Counted from the first letter of the stretch, positions 7,576 through 16,916 are shown. The stretch: DNA of 64,000 nt from an uncultured Eggerthellaceae bacterium (GCA_937892845.1 CALBGP010000029.1:1-64000); one strand, 5' to 3'. Notes: generated by a model not told the origin, from the sequence alone. Numbers and translations are program-made.

Positions 7576-9846
7576 TCACTCATGAACCTCGACGAAATCG
7601 ACTCCCAACGAACCGAAGATCGCCGCCGCATCCATCTCCTCGGCGCCTGGAGCGGCATCCACCGCAAAACCCGCACCGGAAGGCGGGGTGAAGCGCGCAC
7701 GAGACGGGGCGGACGGAGCCGGGGAGCCGAACGGGAAAGCCGACGAGGGCGCACTGGGACGCGCCGGCGCATTGGCCGCTGCGGGAACGCCGACAGGCAA
7801 AGGCGGAACCTGACGCGCAGAAGCCGGCGAGGACGCAGGCCTGTCGAAGGCCGGAGGTTCGGGCTCTTCGGCATCATAGCCGTAGGAGAATGCATCGGCA
7901 TCGTCGTAGGGAACCACATCGTCTTCCCAGGGAGCCGGCTCAATGCGAGCGGGCGCGGGCGCCGCAGCAACCGGAGCTGCAGCTTTCGGCTGCGGATTGA
8001 ACTGCGGATTCGGCGCAGCAGCACGAGCGGGCTGGGGCTTCGGGGCCGCAGCGGCGGGAGCAGGCGCGGCCGGAACCGGCGCGGCGGCTGCGGGCGCAGA
8101 GGATGCCGACTGGACGAAACGGAACGGGACCTCTCCCCCGAACGCCCTGGCAAGGCTTGCGGCAAGTATCTCGCTGACATCCGGACGCTGAACAGCGCCG
8201 AACGCGAAGGTGTTGCTGGCGGAAAATTCGATGCGCATGGCGGAAAGGTCGCTTTCAGGCGCAACTTTGGCCGAAAGCAGCAACGCACCGTATGCCGCGC
8301 GCTGTCGTTTGACATCGTTGATGGTGGCCTGCCATCCGCGCTGCAGAGCTGCGGGATTACCGAGCTTGGCCGCAACATCCTGCGAGATGCCGCCGCCGAC
8401 CGCAGGCGTAAAGGCCTGGGGGGCCCGGGACGCGGCAGCCGTGGGTGCGGGTGTTTGGTTTGCGGGCGCAGGCGCCGGAGCAGAAGTGTGAGCCGCAGGC
8501 GCCGAAGCCGGGGAGGCAGGAACCTGGGCCGCAGCGGCAGCAAAAGGATTGGGGCGCTCTGCAGGCTGAGCCGCTGCATGGGACGCGCTTGCAGGCGAAG
8601 GGGCCGCGGCAGGCGCAACGGGAGAAGCGGCGGGTGCGGGCGCGGCAGGCGCCCGGCCAATCGGAGCCGAAGGCGCAGGCGAAGACGGGGCCGAGGCCCC
8701 TGAGGCAAGCGCCGCCTCGAGCGCTTCGATACGGGCCGCCAAGGCGGAGATGGTCAAATCGGCATCGGGGCGCACCATGCGGGTCAAAGCGATTTCGAAA
8801 GACAGACGCGGATTGATGGAAGAGCGCAGCTCGGCAGTCAGATCTCCCAGCACATCCAGGATATGGGCCAGCCTATCGATGCCGAACAGGTCAAGCTCTT
8901 TTTCCATCTGCGTTCGTGCCGCGGCGGAAATCCCCAGATCAACCGATCCGTTGGTCAAAGCCGTAACGTACATGTTGCGGATGTATTCGGCAAGATCGCG
9001 GGAGAACTGGGCCAAATCAGCGCCGGTTTCGACATATTCGGACACCCACGTGAAGCATGCCGCCGCATCCCTGCGCCCGATATGCTCCACGATGGCCGCC
9101 ATGTCGCTGGTATTGAGCGAACCCAGCACATTTTCAGCAACCTCGAGCGTGACGGTTCCGTTTCCGAAAGCCGCAAGCTGCTCGAGGGCCGTCAGGGCAT
9201 CGCGCATGCCGCCTTGAGCCCGATGCGCCACAAGGTCGAGCGCGTCCCCTTCGAACTCAATCCCTTCGGCCATGCAGACGGCACCGAGGCGGGAGACGAT
9301 CTCTTCATTGGACAGCCGGTGGAAGTCGAAGCGCTGGCAGCGCGAATGGATGGTTTCGGGAACCTTCTGGGGATCGGTGGTGCACAGGATGAACACCACG
9401 TGCGAAGGCGGCTCCTCAAGCGTCTTGAGCAGCGCGTTGAACGCCGCAGGGGACAGCATGTGGACCTCGTCGATGATATAGACCTTGTAGCGGCCCTGCG
9501 TAGGGGCGAACTGCACGCGGCTGATGATCTCTTCGCGGACGTTTTCAACACCCGTACGGCTTGCAGCGTCCATCTCGTTGACATCGGGATGCGTGCCGTC
9601 GGCGATGGCAAGGCACTGCTCGCAGGTGCCATCAGGCGACGGCGTGGGACCGTGCTCGCACAGAAGCGCCTTGGCCAGAAGACGCGCAGTGGTGGTCTTG
9701 CCGGTGCCTCGCGGCCCGCAGAACAGATAAGCGTGGCTGACTTTGTCCGACTCGATTGCGTTTTTCAGGGTGCGTTCGATATGCGCCTGGCCGACGACAT
9801 CTTCAAACGTCTGAGGACGGTATTTCCTGTACAGGGCCTCTGACAT
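7576..9846 (-). CDS. dnaX: DNA polymerase III subunits gamma/tau
   Basis: A 756-residue clamp-loader ATPase. Walker A GPRGTGKT is at 44-51, a cysteine cluster follows (C63, C75, C78), Walker B reads IIDEVHML, and LLKTLEEPPSHVVFILCTT is the arginine-finger/sensor region. After about residue 375 the protein becomes a long Ala/Pro-rich tail with a compact segment in the middle, matching the tau-specific region that joins helicase and polymerase. I saw no clear A-run for the gamma frameshift, so only the long form is predicted. It heads the operon with ybaB and recR. Confidence 0.95.
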   Translation of the reverse strand: MSEALYRKYRPQTFEDVVGQAHIERTLKNAIESDKVSHAYLFCGPRGTGKTTTARLLAKALLCEHGPTPSPDGTCEQCLAIADGTHPDVNEMDAASRTGVENVREEIISRVQFAPTQGRYKVYIIDEVHMLSPAAFNALLKTLEEPPSHVVFILCTTDPQKVPETIHSRCQRFDFHRLSNEEIVSRLGAVCMAEGIEFEGDALDLVAHRAQGGMRDALTALEQLAAFGNGTVTLEVAENVLGSLNTSDMAAIVEHIGRRDAAACFTWVSEYVETGADLAQFSRDLAEYIRNMYVTALTNGSVDLGISAAARTQMEKELDLFGIDRLAHILDVLGDLTAELRSSINPRLSFEIALTRMVRPDADLTISALAARIEALEAALASGASAPSSPAPSAPIGRAPAAPAPAASPVAPAAAPSPASASHAAAQPAERPNPFAAAAAQVPASPASAPAAHTSAPAPAPANQTPAPTAAASRAPQAFTPAVGGGISQDVAAKLGNPAALQRGWQATINDVKRQRAAYGALLLSAKVAPESDLSAMRIEFSASNTFAFGAVQRPDVSEILAASLARAFGGEVPFRFVQSASSAPAAAAPVPAAPAPAAAAPKPQPARAAAPNPQFNPQPKAAAPVAAAPAPARIEPAPWEDDVVPYDDADAFSYGYDAEEPEPPAFDRPASSPASARQVPPLPVGVPAAANAPARPSAPSSAFPFGSPAPSAPSRARFTPPSGAGFAVDAAPGAEEMDAAAIFGSLGVDFVEVHE

Positions 9847-9871
9847 GTTCCCTCCCCCGATTGCGTGACTG

Positions 9872-10549
9872 CTACTCGGCTTCCCCCGCTGCCTGCTTCT
9901 TCTTGCGCGACATCATGGCGGCCTTGATAGCGCCGATGAACGCCGGAGCCACCGACACGGCCACGATGCCCAAGACGATGACCTCGAAGTGCTCCTGGAC
10001 AAACGGGATGCCGCCGAAGAAATAGCCCACGAGCACGAATAGGCAGACCCACGAGACACCGCCTATCACGTTGTAGAGCGTGAATTTAGCGAAGTTCATA
10101 TGACCGGTGCCCGCGATGAACGGGGCGAACGTGCGGAAGAACGGCATGAACCTGGTGATGACGATGGTCAGGCCGCCATAACGCTCGAAGAAATGATCGA
10201 GCTTTGCCATGCGCTCAGGCGTGAGAGCCTTGACCTTGCCCGAATCGATGATGCGTTTGCCGAAGAAGCGGGCAATCCAGTAATTGGACGTATTGCCCAG
10301 AACCGCCGCGGTTATGAACACGATGAGCGTTGCCCAGACGTTCAGACCGCCGCCGTCAGCCGAAAAGACGCCGGCCGCGAACAGCAGCGAATCGCCCGGC
10401 AGAAACGGGAAGAAGACCAAGCCGGTCTCCACGAACACGATGAGGAACAACGGTGTGTAAACCCAGAACGGACCCAAAGCGATGATCCAGGCCGCAATCT
10501 GGCCGCGCGGATCTTTCAAAAGGTTGATGAAGAAATCTATGATGCCCAT
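9872..10549 (-). CDS. DedA family membrane protein
   Basis: A 225-residue integral membrane protein of the DedA/SNARE-associated superfamily. The family core is visible: ETGLVFFPFLPGDSLLFAAGVF, then a GNTSNYWIARFFGKR segment and the conserved RFMPFFRTFAPFIAGTGHMNF. DedA proteins are linked to membrane homeostasis and proton-motive force, probably through lipid flipping. The start at 10549 follows GAGAGG; longer in-frame starts would overlap the SRP RNA and are rejected. It sits just upstream of dnaX with a 25-base gap. Confidence 0.9.
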   Translation of the reverse strand: MGIIDFFINLLKDPRGQIAAWIIALGPFWVYTPLFLIVFVETGLVFFPFLPGDSLLFAAGVFSADGGGLNVWATLIVFITAAVLGNTSNYWIARFFGKRIIDSGKVKALTPERMAKLDHFFERYGGLTIVITRFMPFFRTFAPFIAGTGHMNFAKFTLYNVIGGVSWVCLFVLVGYFFGGIPFVQEHFEVIVLGIVAVSVAPAFIGAIKAAMMSRKKKQAAGEAE

Positions 10550-10575
10550 GATGCCTCTCGGATGACTACACGAAA

Positions 10576-10684
10576 AAGTGCCCTGGATAGGCAAGGGCGC
10601 TCGTCAGCGGTCCCTTATGGCTGCTTCCTCCCGGACCTGACCAGGTTCGGAACTTGGCGCCGCCCAAGCCCATCCAAGGCACTT
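10576..10684 (-). ncRNA. ffs: Signal recognition particle RNA (small bacterial type)
   Basis: The minus strand carries the signature CCTGGTCAGGTCC followed by GGGAGGAAGCAGCC, the universally conserved SRP RNA apical and asymmetric loops. The termini AAGTGCC and GGCACTT pair and close a single long hairpin of about 109 nt with no Alu domain. Five Ts follow directly (10573-10577). The RNA pairs with Ffh for membrane protein targeting. Confidence 0.93.
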
Positions 10685-10697
10685 GCAAGACTTCGAT

Positions 10698-10711
10698 AGT
10701 ATAGCCGACAT
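10698..10711 (-). promoter_or_regulatory. Promoter -10 region of ffs
   Basis: The minus strand reads ATGTCGGC then TATACT, placing the transcription start close to the predicted 5' end of the SRP RNA. The same ATGTYGGC-TATAAT arrangement precedes ubiE and ppk1. Confidence 0.6.
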
Positions 10712-10835
10712 CTGAGGGCAATCGTTCAACACCCAGGCAACAAAGCCCAACAACCACGCTTCGCACACACCCGACCGCGAAAAGAGAGCTGCCGTGCAAT
10801 CCGCACCCGACCCGTTGCGAACCCCGCCCGGCCTG

Positions 10836-12203
10836 CTAGCCGATGCTGCCGCCGAACACGAAGCCCAAGATGATCACCAGCGCCGTCACCCCGACGAAGC
10901 CGTAGCGGGTCATGGGTTCGAACCATGCGCCGAGCGGCTTTTCGCGGCCCAGCTCCGCCTGAGCCTTCGCAAAGCCCTTGGGGCACACCCAGAAGAACAT
11001 GACGGCAGCCAGAAGCGCACCGAGGGGAATCGCGTACAGGGACACGAAGTCCATCCACGATCCGACGGCGTCTCCGCTCTCGATGAACACGCCGACGCCG
11101 AAAGCAACGGCACCGACGGCGAGCACGGCCGCCCACCGCGGCAGATGCAGCTGGCTCTCAAGCGCTTCGATGGGAGGCTCGAACAGGTTGACCAAGCTGG
11201 TTATGGCCGCGCAGGCAACCGCAAGGAAGAACAAGCAGCAGAAGATCTCTCCCAGCGGCATAGCCTGGAAAACCTGCGGCAACGCGATGAACATCAACGG
11301 AGGACCCGACTGGGTGTCAAGCCCGAAGGAGAAGACCGCGGGAACCACCACCATGGCGGAAAGGATGGCAGCCACAGTGCTGAAGACCACGACGTTTTTG
11401 GCCGAAGAGACGACATCGACATCCTTCTTCAGGTAGCTGCCGTACGTGACGGTACCGTTTCCAGCAAGCGATAGGCCGAAAAACGCCTGGCCAAGGGCGA
11501 ATATCCAAGTCTCAGGATTCGCCAGGGCCTCCCAACGGGGAACGAACAGGTAGGCATAGCCCTCCCAGGCACCCGGCAGCAAGGCAACGCGGATCAGCAT
11601 GATGACGAAGAGAACGAAGAACAGCGGCATCATGATCTTGTTGAGTCGCTCGATGCCCTGCGAGATGCCGAACAGCATGACCACCAACGTGATGGCAAGC
11701 GCCGCCGCATGGTAGCCGATGCTGCCGAAATCGCTGGCAAGCGTACCGAAATACGCGCCCATGTCGGGCTGGGCCAGAAGCGTGCCCGTGGCGGCCGCCA
11801 CCAGATACTTCAAAAACCAACCCAGAACCACGGTGTAGCCGATGGCAATGCCCAAGGCCCCAAGGGTGGGAATGGCGCCGAGGATCTTGCCCAGAATCTT
11901 CTCGGCGGGAATGCCGCGCATCTCAAGCGCACCGACGAACGCGCCCATAGGGCCCGACCCCATCGCCCGGCCGAACGACATTTCACCGATGACGCCGGTC
12001 AGACCCAGTACCACGACGAAGAACAGATACGGGATGAGGAATGCCGCACCGCCCAATTCGGCGACGCGATACGGAAACAGCCAGATGCCGCTCAGGCCTA
12101 CAGCCGAGCCGACACACGCGACGATGAACGCCGCCTTGCTGGAAAACGAGTCGCGCACCCTGCCGGGAGCAGCGGAGGATTCAGCATGTTGCATATCTGA
12201 CAT
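10836..12203 (-). CDS. Sodium-dependent transporter (NSS/SNF family)
   Basis: A 455-residue inner-membrane symporter. The hallmark first helix (VGSAVGLSGIWLFPYRVAELGG) carries the sodium and substrate-binding residues; about eleven hydrophobic segments follow, as in bacterial LeuT-like members. Substrates are usually amino acids or tryptamine-type compounds; which one is unknown here. The start at 12203 (MSDMQHAES) gives a normal short cytoplasmic N terminus, though its ribosome-binding site is weak and 12194 is possible. It is transcribed away from the CIRCE-hsp20 unit. Confidence 0.88.
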   Translation of the reverse strand: MSDMQHAESSAAPGRVRDSFSSKAAFIVACVGSAVGLSGIWLFPYRVAELGGAAFLIPYLFFVVVLGLTGVIGEMSFGRAMGSGPMGAFVGALEMRGIPAEKILGKILGAIPTLGALGIAIGYTVVLGWFLKYLVAAATGTLLAQPDMGAYFGTLASDFGSIGYHAAALAITLVVMLFGISQGIERLNKIMMPLFFVLFVIMLIRVALLPGAWEGYAYLFVPRWEALANPETWIFALGQAFFGLSLAGNGTVTYGSYLKKDVDVVSSAKNVVVFSTVAAILSAMVVVPAVFSFGLDTQSGPPLMFIALPQVFQAMPLGEIFCCLFFLAVACAAITSLVNLFEPPIEALESQLHLPRWAAVLAVGAVAFGVGVFIESGDAVGSWMDFVSLYAIPLGALLAAVMFFWVCPKGFAKAQAELGREKPLGAWFEPMTRYGFVGVTALVIILGFVFGGSIG

Positions 12204-12559
12204 AGATGGGACTTTCGGGTTCGGTGGCTTGCTGAACCGCGCGATCGCAGGCCTGCTGCACCGTTGCGCAAAACGCACCTCGCACGGAAGCACGCATTGT
12301 ACCATGCCCGTCACCTGGAATTACCCCGGCTACCGGCAGGCTCGGACGAATGGAAGGGACAACGGCGTGAATCCGTGCGCAACGCAGGCACAACAGCGCG
12401 GTAACGGGACGGTTGCAAATTAGCACTCTCGTCCATCGAGTGCTAATTCGGTCCTATACTTCGATTCGTAAGAACGATTCAGGCGAGTGCAAGAGCATAT
12501 CCCGCGAAGCGAATGGCACCCACGAGAGAGCACCCGCCGCATACAGAACGGAGTGACCC
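12204..12559. promoter_or_regulatory. Divergent intergenic region between the NSS transporter and hsp20
   Basis: No gene is supported here. Its main content is the CIRCE operator (12420-12446) and a plus-strand -10 box TATACT (12455-12460) just downstream, so HrcA bound at CIRCE would block the hsp20 promoter. The hsp20 leader is about 90 bases. I find no clear promoter for the transporter. Confidence 0.55.
12420..12446. promoter_or_regulatory. CIRCE operator (HrcA binding site)
   Basis: TTAGCACTC-N9-GAGTGCTAA is a perfect match to the CIRCE consensus in both arms and spacing. CIRCE is the binding site of the heat-shock repressor HrcA. It lies 114 bases upstream of hsp20, overlapping its presumed promoter. 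Confidence 0.95.
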
Positions 12560-13015
12560 ATGATGTTGGTTCCCGCACGCAAAAGCGATTTCCTGTCCGA
12601 TTTCCTCTCCGACCCCTTCGATATGGGCTTTCTGGGCACCCGTCCCCAAACCGGCGCCCGCAAGCCCATGCCGGCTCTGATGAAGACCGACATCAAGGAA
12701 ACCGAGAAGGCCTATGAGCTGGCCATCGAAATGCCTGGCTTCAAGAAGGAGAATGTCCAGGTAGAGCTTTCGGAAGGCTACCTGACCATCAGCGGCACCA
12801 CCGCATCCGAATCCGAGGAATCCAGCGAAGACGGCACCTTCCTTCGCAAGGAGCGCTTCAACGGCAATTGCCGCCGCAGCTTCTATGTGGGCGATGACAT
12901 CTCCGAAGATGACATCCGCGCCCGTTTCGAAGACGGCATCCTGAAGGTCTTCGTCCCCAAGAAGGAGATTCTTCCTCCCGAAGAGACCAAGCGCCTCATC
13001 AGCATCGAAGGCTAA
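12560..13015 (+). CDS. Hsp20/alpha-crystallin small heat-shock protein
   Basis: A 151-residue holdase chaperone. The alpha-crystallin domain runs from about residue 42 (MKTDIKETEKAYELAIEMPG) to residue 139 and ends in the typical GILKVFVPKK; the C-terminal LISIEG supplies an I-x-I-like tail for oligomer assembly. GGAG precedes the start codon. The upstream CIRCE operator indicates HrcA control and induction by heat. Two tandem hairpins follow the stop codon. Confidence 0.95.
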   Translation: MMLVPARKSDFLSDFLSDPFDMGFLGTRPQTGARKPMPALMKTDIKETEKAYELAIEMPGFKKENVQVELSEGYLTISGTTASESEESSEDGTFLRKERFNGNCRRSFYVGDDISEDDIRARFEDGILKVFVPKKEILPPEETKRLISIEG

Positions 13016-13023
13016 AAGCCATC

Positions 13024-13052
13024 AGCCGGCGGGCTCTGTTCCCCCGCCGGCT
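13024..13052 (+). terminator. First hairpin after hsp20
   Basis: Ten-base arms AGCCGGCGGG/CCCGCCGGCT with a nine-base loop lie eight bases past the stop. The following sequence is pyrimidine-rich (TCCCCTCTG) rather than a clean U-tract, so termination here may be partial. Confidence 0.5.
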
Positions 13053-13095
13053 TCCCCTCTGACCCTCTTTCCCATCCCCTGCTCAACCTCCAGAA

Positions 13096-13134
13096 CCCGG
13101 CAGCTTTCCCTAGCAGCTGCCGGGTTTCTTGTTT
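13096..13134 (+). terminator. Intrinsic terminator of hsp20
   Basis: The stem CCCGGCAGCT/AGCTGCCGGG is followed by TTTCTTGTTT on the plus strand, a standard intrinsic terminator. It lies between the convergent hsp20 and ppx/gppA genes. Confidence 0.85.
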
Positions 13135-13173
13135 CGCGCGCAGCCCGAAACGCGCTCAGAGGTTGCGGACCAA

Positions 13174-14100
13174 TCAATCGCGGGAACGGATATCGGGCAG
13201 CATGCGCTCAAGCAGATAGCCTTCGCGCAGACCGTTCTTGCATACCGTCAAAGTCTTGCCGCCGGTGATTTCGAAAAGTTCCTTGAGGATGAGCAGACCG
13301 CAGGCCACGGTATGGAGCCGCTCGGGGGCCACGCGCAGCACGGCGTGGATGAATCGGCGACGATCGGTGAACAGGCACATGCACAGGTAGAGAACGTCCT
13401 CATAGGTGAGGGTCTTGCCATCGCACGTTTCACGCAGCTGACCGCACACCTCTGCTACAGCGCGCACGCTGCCACCGATGCCGAAAAGCGTTTCGTGACG
13501 CAGATCGGCTGCAGACACGCCCGCCTTGCGCACGGTTTCGGCATAGCGCTCCAGGAAAGCCGCGCGAATGCACTCGGCCTCTTCGGATGTGGGCAAGATG
13601 TCTTTGACGTACGCGCCGAACGACGACAAAGACCCCTGGTCAACGCTGATACGCCGCGTATCAACGCCCTTGCGCACACGGGTCACCTCAGACGACCCAC
13701 CGCCGATATCGATGAGAACGCCCGCTTCCATCTCCGTACCGAAGGAGGCGCCCACGAATCCCAGATGGGCCTCATCCGCATCGGAGAGCAGAATGACCGG
13801 CGCGGACACCTGCTCGGAAATGGCTGCGATGGCCCGTTTGCTGTTCTTGATGTTGCGCAGAACGGCAGTTGCGAACACATCCACGCGGTCAGGCTCGAAC
13901 AACGCAGCGCGCTTGAGCTGCTTGCGAAGGATGCGCACCGCCACCTCAATGCCTTCATCGGTCAGTTCGCCCCGTTCCACATATGACGCAAGTCCCGCCA
14001 TCTGCTTGCGGTTGACGATGTTTTTCACCGAAGACCCCGCTACATCGTAGACGCACAGGCGGATGGTGTTCGATCCCAGGTCAATGACGGCAAGCCTCAT
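13174..14100 (-). CDS. Ppx/GppA family phosphatase
   Basis: A 308-residue member of the ASKHA fold. The N-terminal phosphate loop is VIDLGSNTIRLCVYD (5-19) and the second is LIDIGGGSSEVTRV, both typical of exopolyphosphatase/pppGpp phosphatase. At this length it is a single-domain, short-type member with no C-terminal HD domain. It may hydrolyse polyphosphate, made here by ppk1, or convert pppGpp to ppGpp. The start ATG overlaps the stop of nfo by four bases (ATGA), so the two are translationally coupled. Confidence 0.9.
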   Translation of the reverse strand: MRLAVIDLGSNTIRLCVYDVAGSSVKNIVNRKQMAGLASYVERGELTDEGIEVAVRILRKQLKRAALFEPDRVDVFATAVLRNIKNSKRAIAAISEQVSAPVILLSDADEAHLGFVGASFGTEMEAGVLIDIGGGSSEVTRVRKGVDTRRISVDQGSLSSFGAYVKDILPTSEEAECIRAAFLERYAETVRKAGVSAADLRHETLFGIGGSVRAVAEVCGQLRETCDGKTLTYEDVLYLCMCLFTDRRRFIHAVLRVAPERLHTVACGLLILKELFEITGGKTLTVCKNGLREGYLLERMLPDIRSRD

Positions 14101-14954
14101 CGGGCACCGCCTTTCTCAAGTCCGCGCAGAAGTTCGATTTCCGCCGCATAGCCGTCAAGGTCTTGAGGGGTTTCCAAGATGAGCGGAAGGTCGCGCAACG
14201 CCGGATGGTTGACGATACGCGCAAAGGCCTCGGTGCCGATGGACCCGTTGCCGATGGTCTCATGGCGGTCTTTATGGGAGGCGAAGGGATTCTTGCTGTC
14301 GTTGACATGCATGGCCTTCAAGCGGTCAAGGCCCACCACGCGGTCGAATTCGCCAAGCACACCGTCAAGATCGCCGACGATATCGTAACCCGCATCGTAG
14401 ACATGGCAGGTGTCCATGCATACGCCCAGGCGGTCGGCCAAGGCGCCGCGGCGCTGCGCCACACCGTCGATGATGGCGCGCAGCTCCTCGAAGCGGCTTC
14501 CCACTTCGGTGCCCTTGCCTGCCATGGTCTCAAGCAGGACCGTCGTGGTCTGGCTTTCGTCCAAAACGTCTGCCAGCAGATCGCAGATCATCTGAATACC
14601 GGCCTCAACACCCTGCTTCACGTGAGATCCAGGGTGGAAATTGTAGTAATTCCCAGGGACAGATTCCATGCGCTTGAGGTCATCCGCCATGACCATGCGG
14701 GCGAATTCCCGCGTGCTCTCCTTATTGGAGCAAGGGTTGAGGGTGTAGGGCGCATGTGCGACCAGCTTTCCGAAAGATTCGCGCTCCAAAAGGTCGCACA
14801 GGGCCGCCGCGTCGGCGGGATCTATGGCCTTGGCGGCTCCGCCCTGAGGGTTGCGCGTGAAGAACGCGAAGGTGTTCGCACCGATGGACAGGGCGGTTTG
14901 CCCCATGGCGGCGAAGCCCTTCGACGAAGAGAGATGGCATCCTATGGTGAGCAT
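14097..14954 (-). CDS. nfo: Endonuclease IV (AP endonuclease)
   Basis: A 285-residue TIM-barrel metalloenzyme that cuts 5' of abasic sites in base-excision repair. The family blocks are GCHLSSSKG at the start, HPGSH in the middle, CMDTCHVYDAGYD, and HVNDSKNPFASHKDRHETIGNGSIG, supplying the trinuclear zinc ligands. AAAGGA precedes the start at 14954; longer starts give an unconserved arginine-rich extension. A minus-strand TATAAT at 14994-14999 is its likely -10 box. It is coupled to the ppx/gppA gene by a four-base overlap. Confidence 0.94.
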   Translation of the reverse strand: MLTIGCHLSSSKGFAAMGQTALSIGANTFAFFTRNPQGGAAKAIDPADAAALCDLLERESFGKLVAHAPYTLNPCSNKESTREFARMVMADDLKRMESVPGNYYNFHPGSHVKQGVEAGIQMICDLLADVLDESQTTTVLLETMAGKGTEVGSRFEELRAIIDGVAQRRGALADRLGVCMDTCHVYDAGYDIVGDLDGVLGEFDRVVGLDRLKAMHVNDSKNPFASHKDRHETIGNGSIGTEAFARIVNHPALRDLPLILETPQDLDGYAAEIELLRGLEKGGAR

Positions 14955-14993
14955 ATGGTTCGTTCCTTTTTCAGACGGCATATTCGACCAGCG

Positions 14994-14999
14994 ATTATA
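14994..14999 (-). promoter_or_regulatory. Candidate -10 box of nfo
   Basis: A perfect minus-strand TATAAT lies 40 bases before the nfo start codon, giving a leader of about 30 bases. No good -35 box was seen at the usual distance. Confidence 0.5.
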
Positions 15000-15050
15000 C
15001 AACGGGGATGCGGTGTCGCGCGCACGGTGCGCGAGCATGGGGATAACCGC

Positions 15051-15091
15051 AAAAGAAAATCCCCCGGCCATTCACATTGCGGCCGGGGGAT
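15051..15091 (-). terminator. Intrinsic terminator of the hisS-aspS operon
   Basis: An 11-pair stem (ATCCCCCGGCC/GGCCGGGGGAT) is followed on the minus strand by TTTCTTTTGC. It lies 47 bases past the aspS stop and just upstream of the nfo promoter. Confidence 0.85.
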
Positions 15092-15137
15092 GTCATGGCT
15101 GAAGACCTGCTTGAAAACCTTGCAGGCGAAGATGAGC

Positions 15138-16916
15138 CTACATGGTGCGCAGGCTGACCTCCTTGAGCTGGCGCTGGGTAACCACGCTGGGAGCGCCGGT
15201 CATGGGGTCGGACGCCGAGGAAGTCTTGGGGAAGGCGATGACGTCGCGGATGGACTGCTTGCCGCCCAAGAGCATGACCAAGCGGTCCAGGCCCAAGGCG
15301 ATGCCGCCGTGCGGGGGAGCGCCCAGCTCGAGCGCATGGATGAGGTGGCCGAACTTCTCGTCGATATCCGCATCGGTCAAGCCGCACGTGCGCAGAATGC
15401 GGCGCTGCAGCTCCGCGGTATGGATGCGGATGGTGCCGCCGCCCACTTCGAAACCGTCCATGACCAGGTCATACGAGTAGCTTCCGCACTCAAGCGGAGC
15501 CTCTTCGATGAGGTGCTGCTGCTCGGGCGGGACCATGGTGAAGGGATGGTGCTCGGCGGCGTATTTCTTCTCATCCTCGTCATAGCGGAACATGGGAAAG
15601 TTGACCACCCACAGAAGCGCATGGCCTTCGCGGGGGACATCCAGAGCCTCGGCCATATGCAGGCGCAATGCGGACAGGACGGCGTTTGCCACATCCGCGG
15701 TATCGGCGGCGAACAGAACCAGGTCACCGGGTTCGACGTTGAGGGCTTCCTTCATCTTGGCATAGGTCTCATCGTCGAAGAACTTGATGATGGGGCTCTT
15801 CTCGGCGCCATCGGTGGTGTAGGCGATCCAAGCCATGCCCTTCGCGCCGTTTGCGGCCGCGATGTTGGCAAGCTTGTCGATATCGCCGCGGCTCCAGTCG
15901 CCCGCACCCTTCGCGTTGATGGCCTTGACCACTCCGCCGGCTTCGACAGCCTTGGCGAACACGCCGAATCCGCATCCGCGGACGATGTCGGTCAGGTTCA
16001 CGAGCTTCATGTCGAAACGAACGTCCGGGCGATCGCAGCCGTAGTACTCCATGGCGTCGGCGTACTGCATGCGCTGCAGCGGGAACTCATGGGCGACGCC
16101 GGCGGCGGCCAGCACTTCGCTCATGACGCCTTCCATCATGTCCATGACGTCTTCACCCTGCACGAAGGACATCTCGATGTCGACCTGGGTGAATTCAGGC
16201 TGACGGTCTGCTCGCAGGTCCTCATCGCGGAAGCAGCGGGCAATCTGATAGTAGCGCTCGATGCCGCCGCACATCAGCATCTGCTTGAACTGCTGAGGGC
16301 TCTGGGGCAGAGCATAGAACTTGCCGGGGTTGGGACGGGAGGGAACGATGTAGTCACGGGCGCCTTCGGGCGTGGAATTGGCCAGAATGGGGGTCTCAAC
16401 CTCAAGGAAGCCGCGGTTGTTGAGCGCAGTGCGCATGGCCTGTGCCACGGTGTGGCGCAGCTTCAAGGCGTTGAACATCTCGGGGCGACGCAGGTCCATG
16501 TAACGCCACTTCATGCGCGTGGTCTCATCGGTCTCGATGCCGTCTTCGATGGAGAACGGCGGAGTGACGGAGGTGTTGAGAACCTTGACGCTGCTGGCGA
16601 GCACTTCGATTTCACCGGTGGCCATATTCGGATTGACGGTGCCCTCCGCGCGGGCGCGCACCACGCCGGCAACTTCGACCACGAATTCGCGGCCCAGATG
16701 CTCGGCAACGGCGAAATCCTCCGCGCTGACGCAGTCGGGGTCGATGACGACCTGGGTATAACCCTCACGGTCGCGCAGGTCGACGAAGATCAGGCCGCCG
16801 TGGTCGCGGTTGTGCCACACCCAGCCCGTCAGCACCACATGCGCATCCACATCGGCGGCACGCAGCTGACCGCAGGTATGGTCATGCATGCAGTACTCGT
16901 TCAGAAAATCGGTCAT
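15138..16916 (-). CDS. aspS: Aspartate--tRNA ligase
   Basis: A 592-residue class II synthetase charging tRNA-Asp. The N-terminal OB fold (TGWVWHNRDHGGLIFVDLRDREG) recognises the anticodon. Motif 2 includes YYQIARCFRDEDLRADRQPEFTQ, the bacterial GAD insertion lies in the middle, and motif 3 is GGIALGLDRLVMLLGG. The length is normal for the bacterial type. The start follows GGAGTG by about nine bases. A bacterial enzyme of this kind may be discriminating or non-discriminating for tRNA-Asn; that cannot be judged here. It follows hisS with a 168-base gap, a common pairing. Confidence 0.96.
   Translation of the reverse strand: MTDFLNEYCMHDHTCGQLRAADVDAHVVLTGWVWHNRDHGGLIFVDLRDREGYTQVVIDPDCVSAEDFAVAEHLGREFVVEVAGVVRARAEGTVNPNMATGEIEVLASSVKVLNTSVTPPFSIEDGIETDETTRMKWRYMDLRRPEMFNALKLRHTVAQAMRTALNNRGFLEVETPILANSTPEGARDYIVPSRPNPGKFYALPQSPQQFKQMLMCGGIERYYQIARCFRDEDLRADRQPEFTQVDIEMSFVQGEDVMDMMEGVMSEVLAAAGVAHEFPLQRMQYADAMEYYGCDRPDVRFDMKLVNLTDIVRGCGFGVFAKAVEAGGVVKAINAKGAGDWSRGDIDKLANIAAANGAKGMAWIAYTTDGAEKSPIIKFFDDETYAKMKEALNVEPGDLVLFAADTADVANAVLSALRLHMAEALDVPREGHALLWVVNFPMFRYDEDEKKYAAEHHPFTMVPPEQQHLIEEAPLECGSYSYDLVMDGFEVGGGTIRIHTAELQRRILRTCGLTDADIDEKFGHLIHALELGAPPHGGIALGLDRLVMLLGGKQSIRDVIAFPKTSSASDPMTGAPSVVTQRQLKEVSLRTM

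Noticed and set aside
8445..8816. Arg/Gln-rich plus-strand frame in the dnaX tail
   Set aside because: It is a shadow of the Ala/Pro-rich tail of gamma/tau in high G+C DNA.
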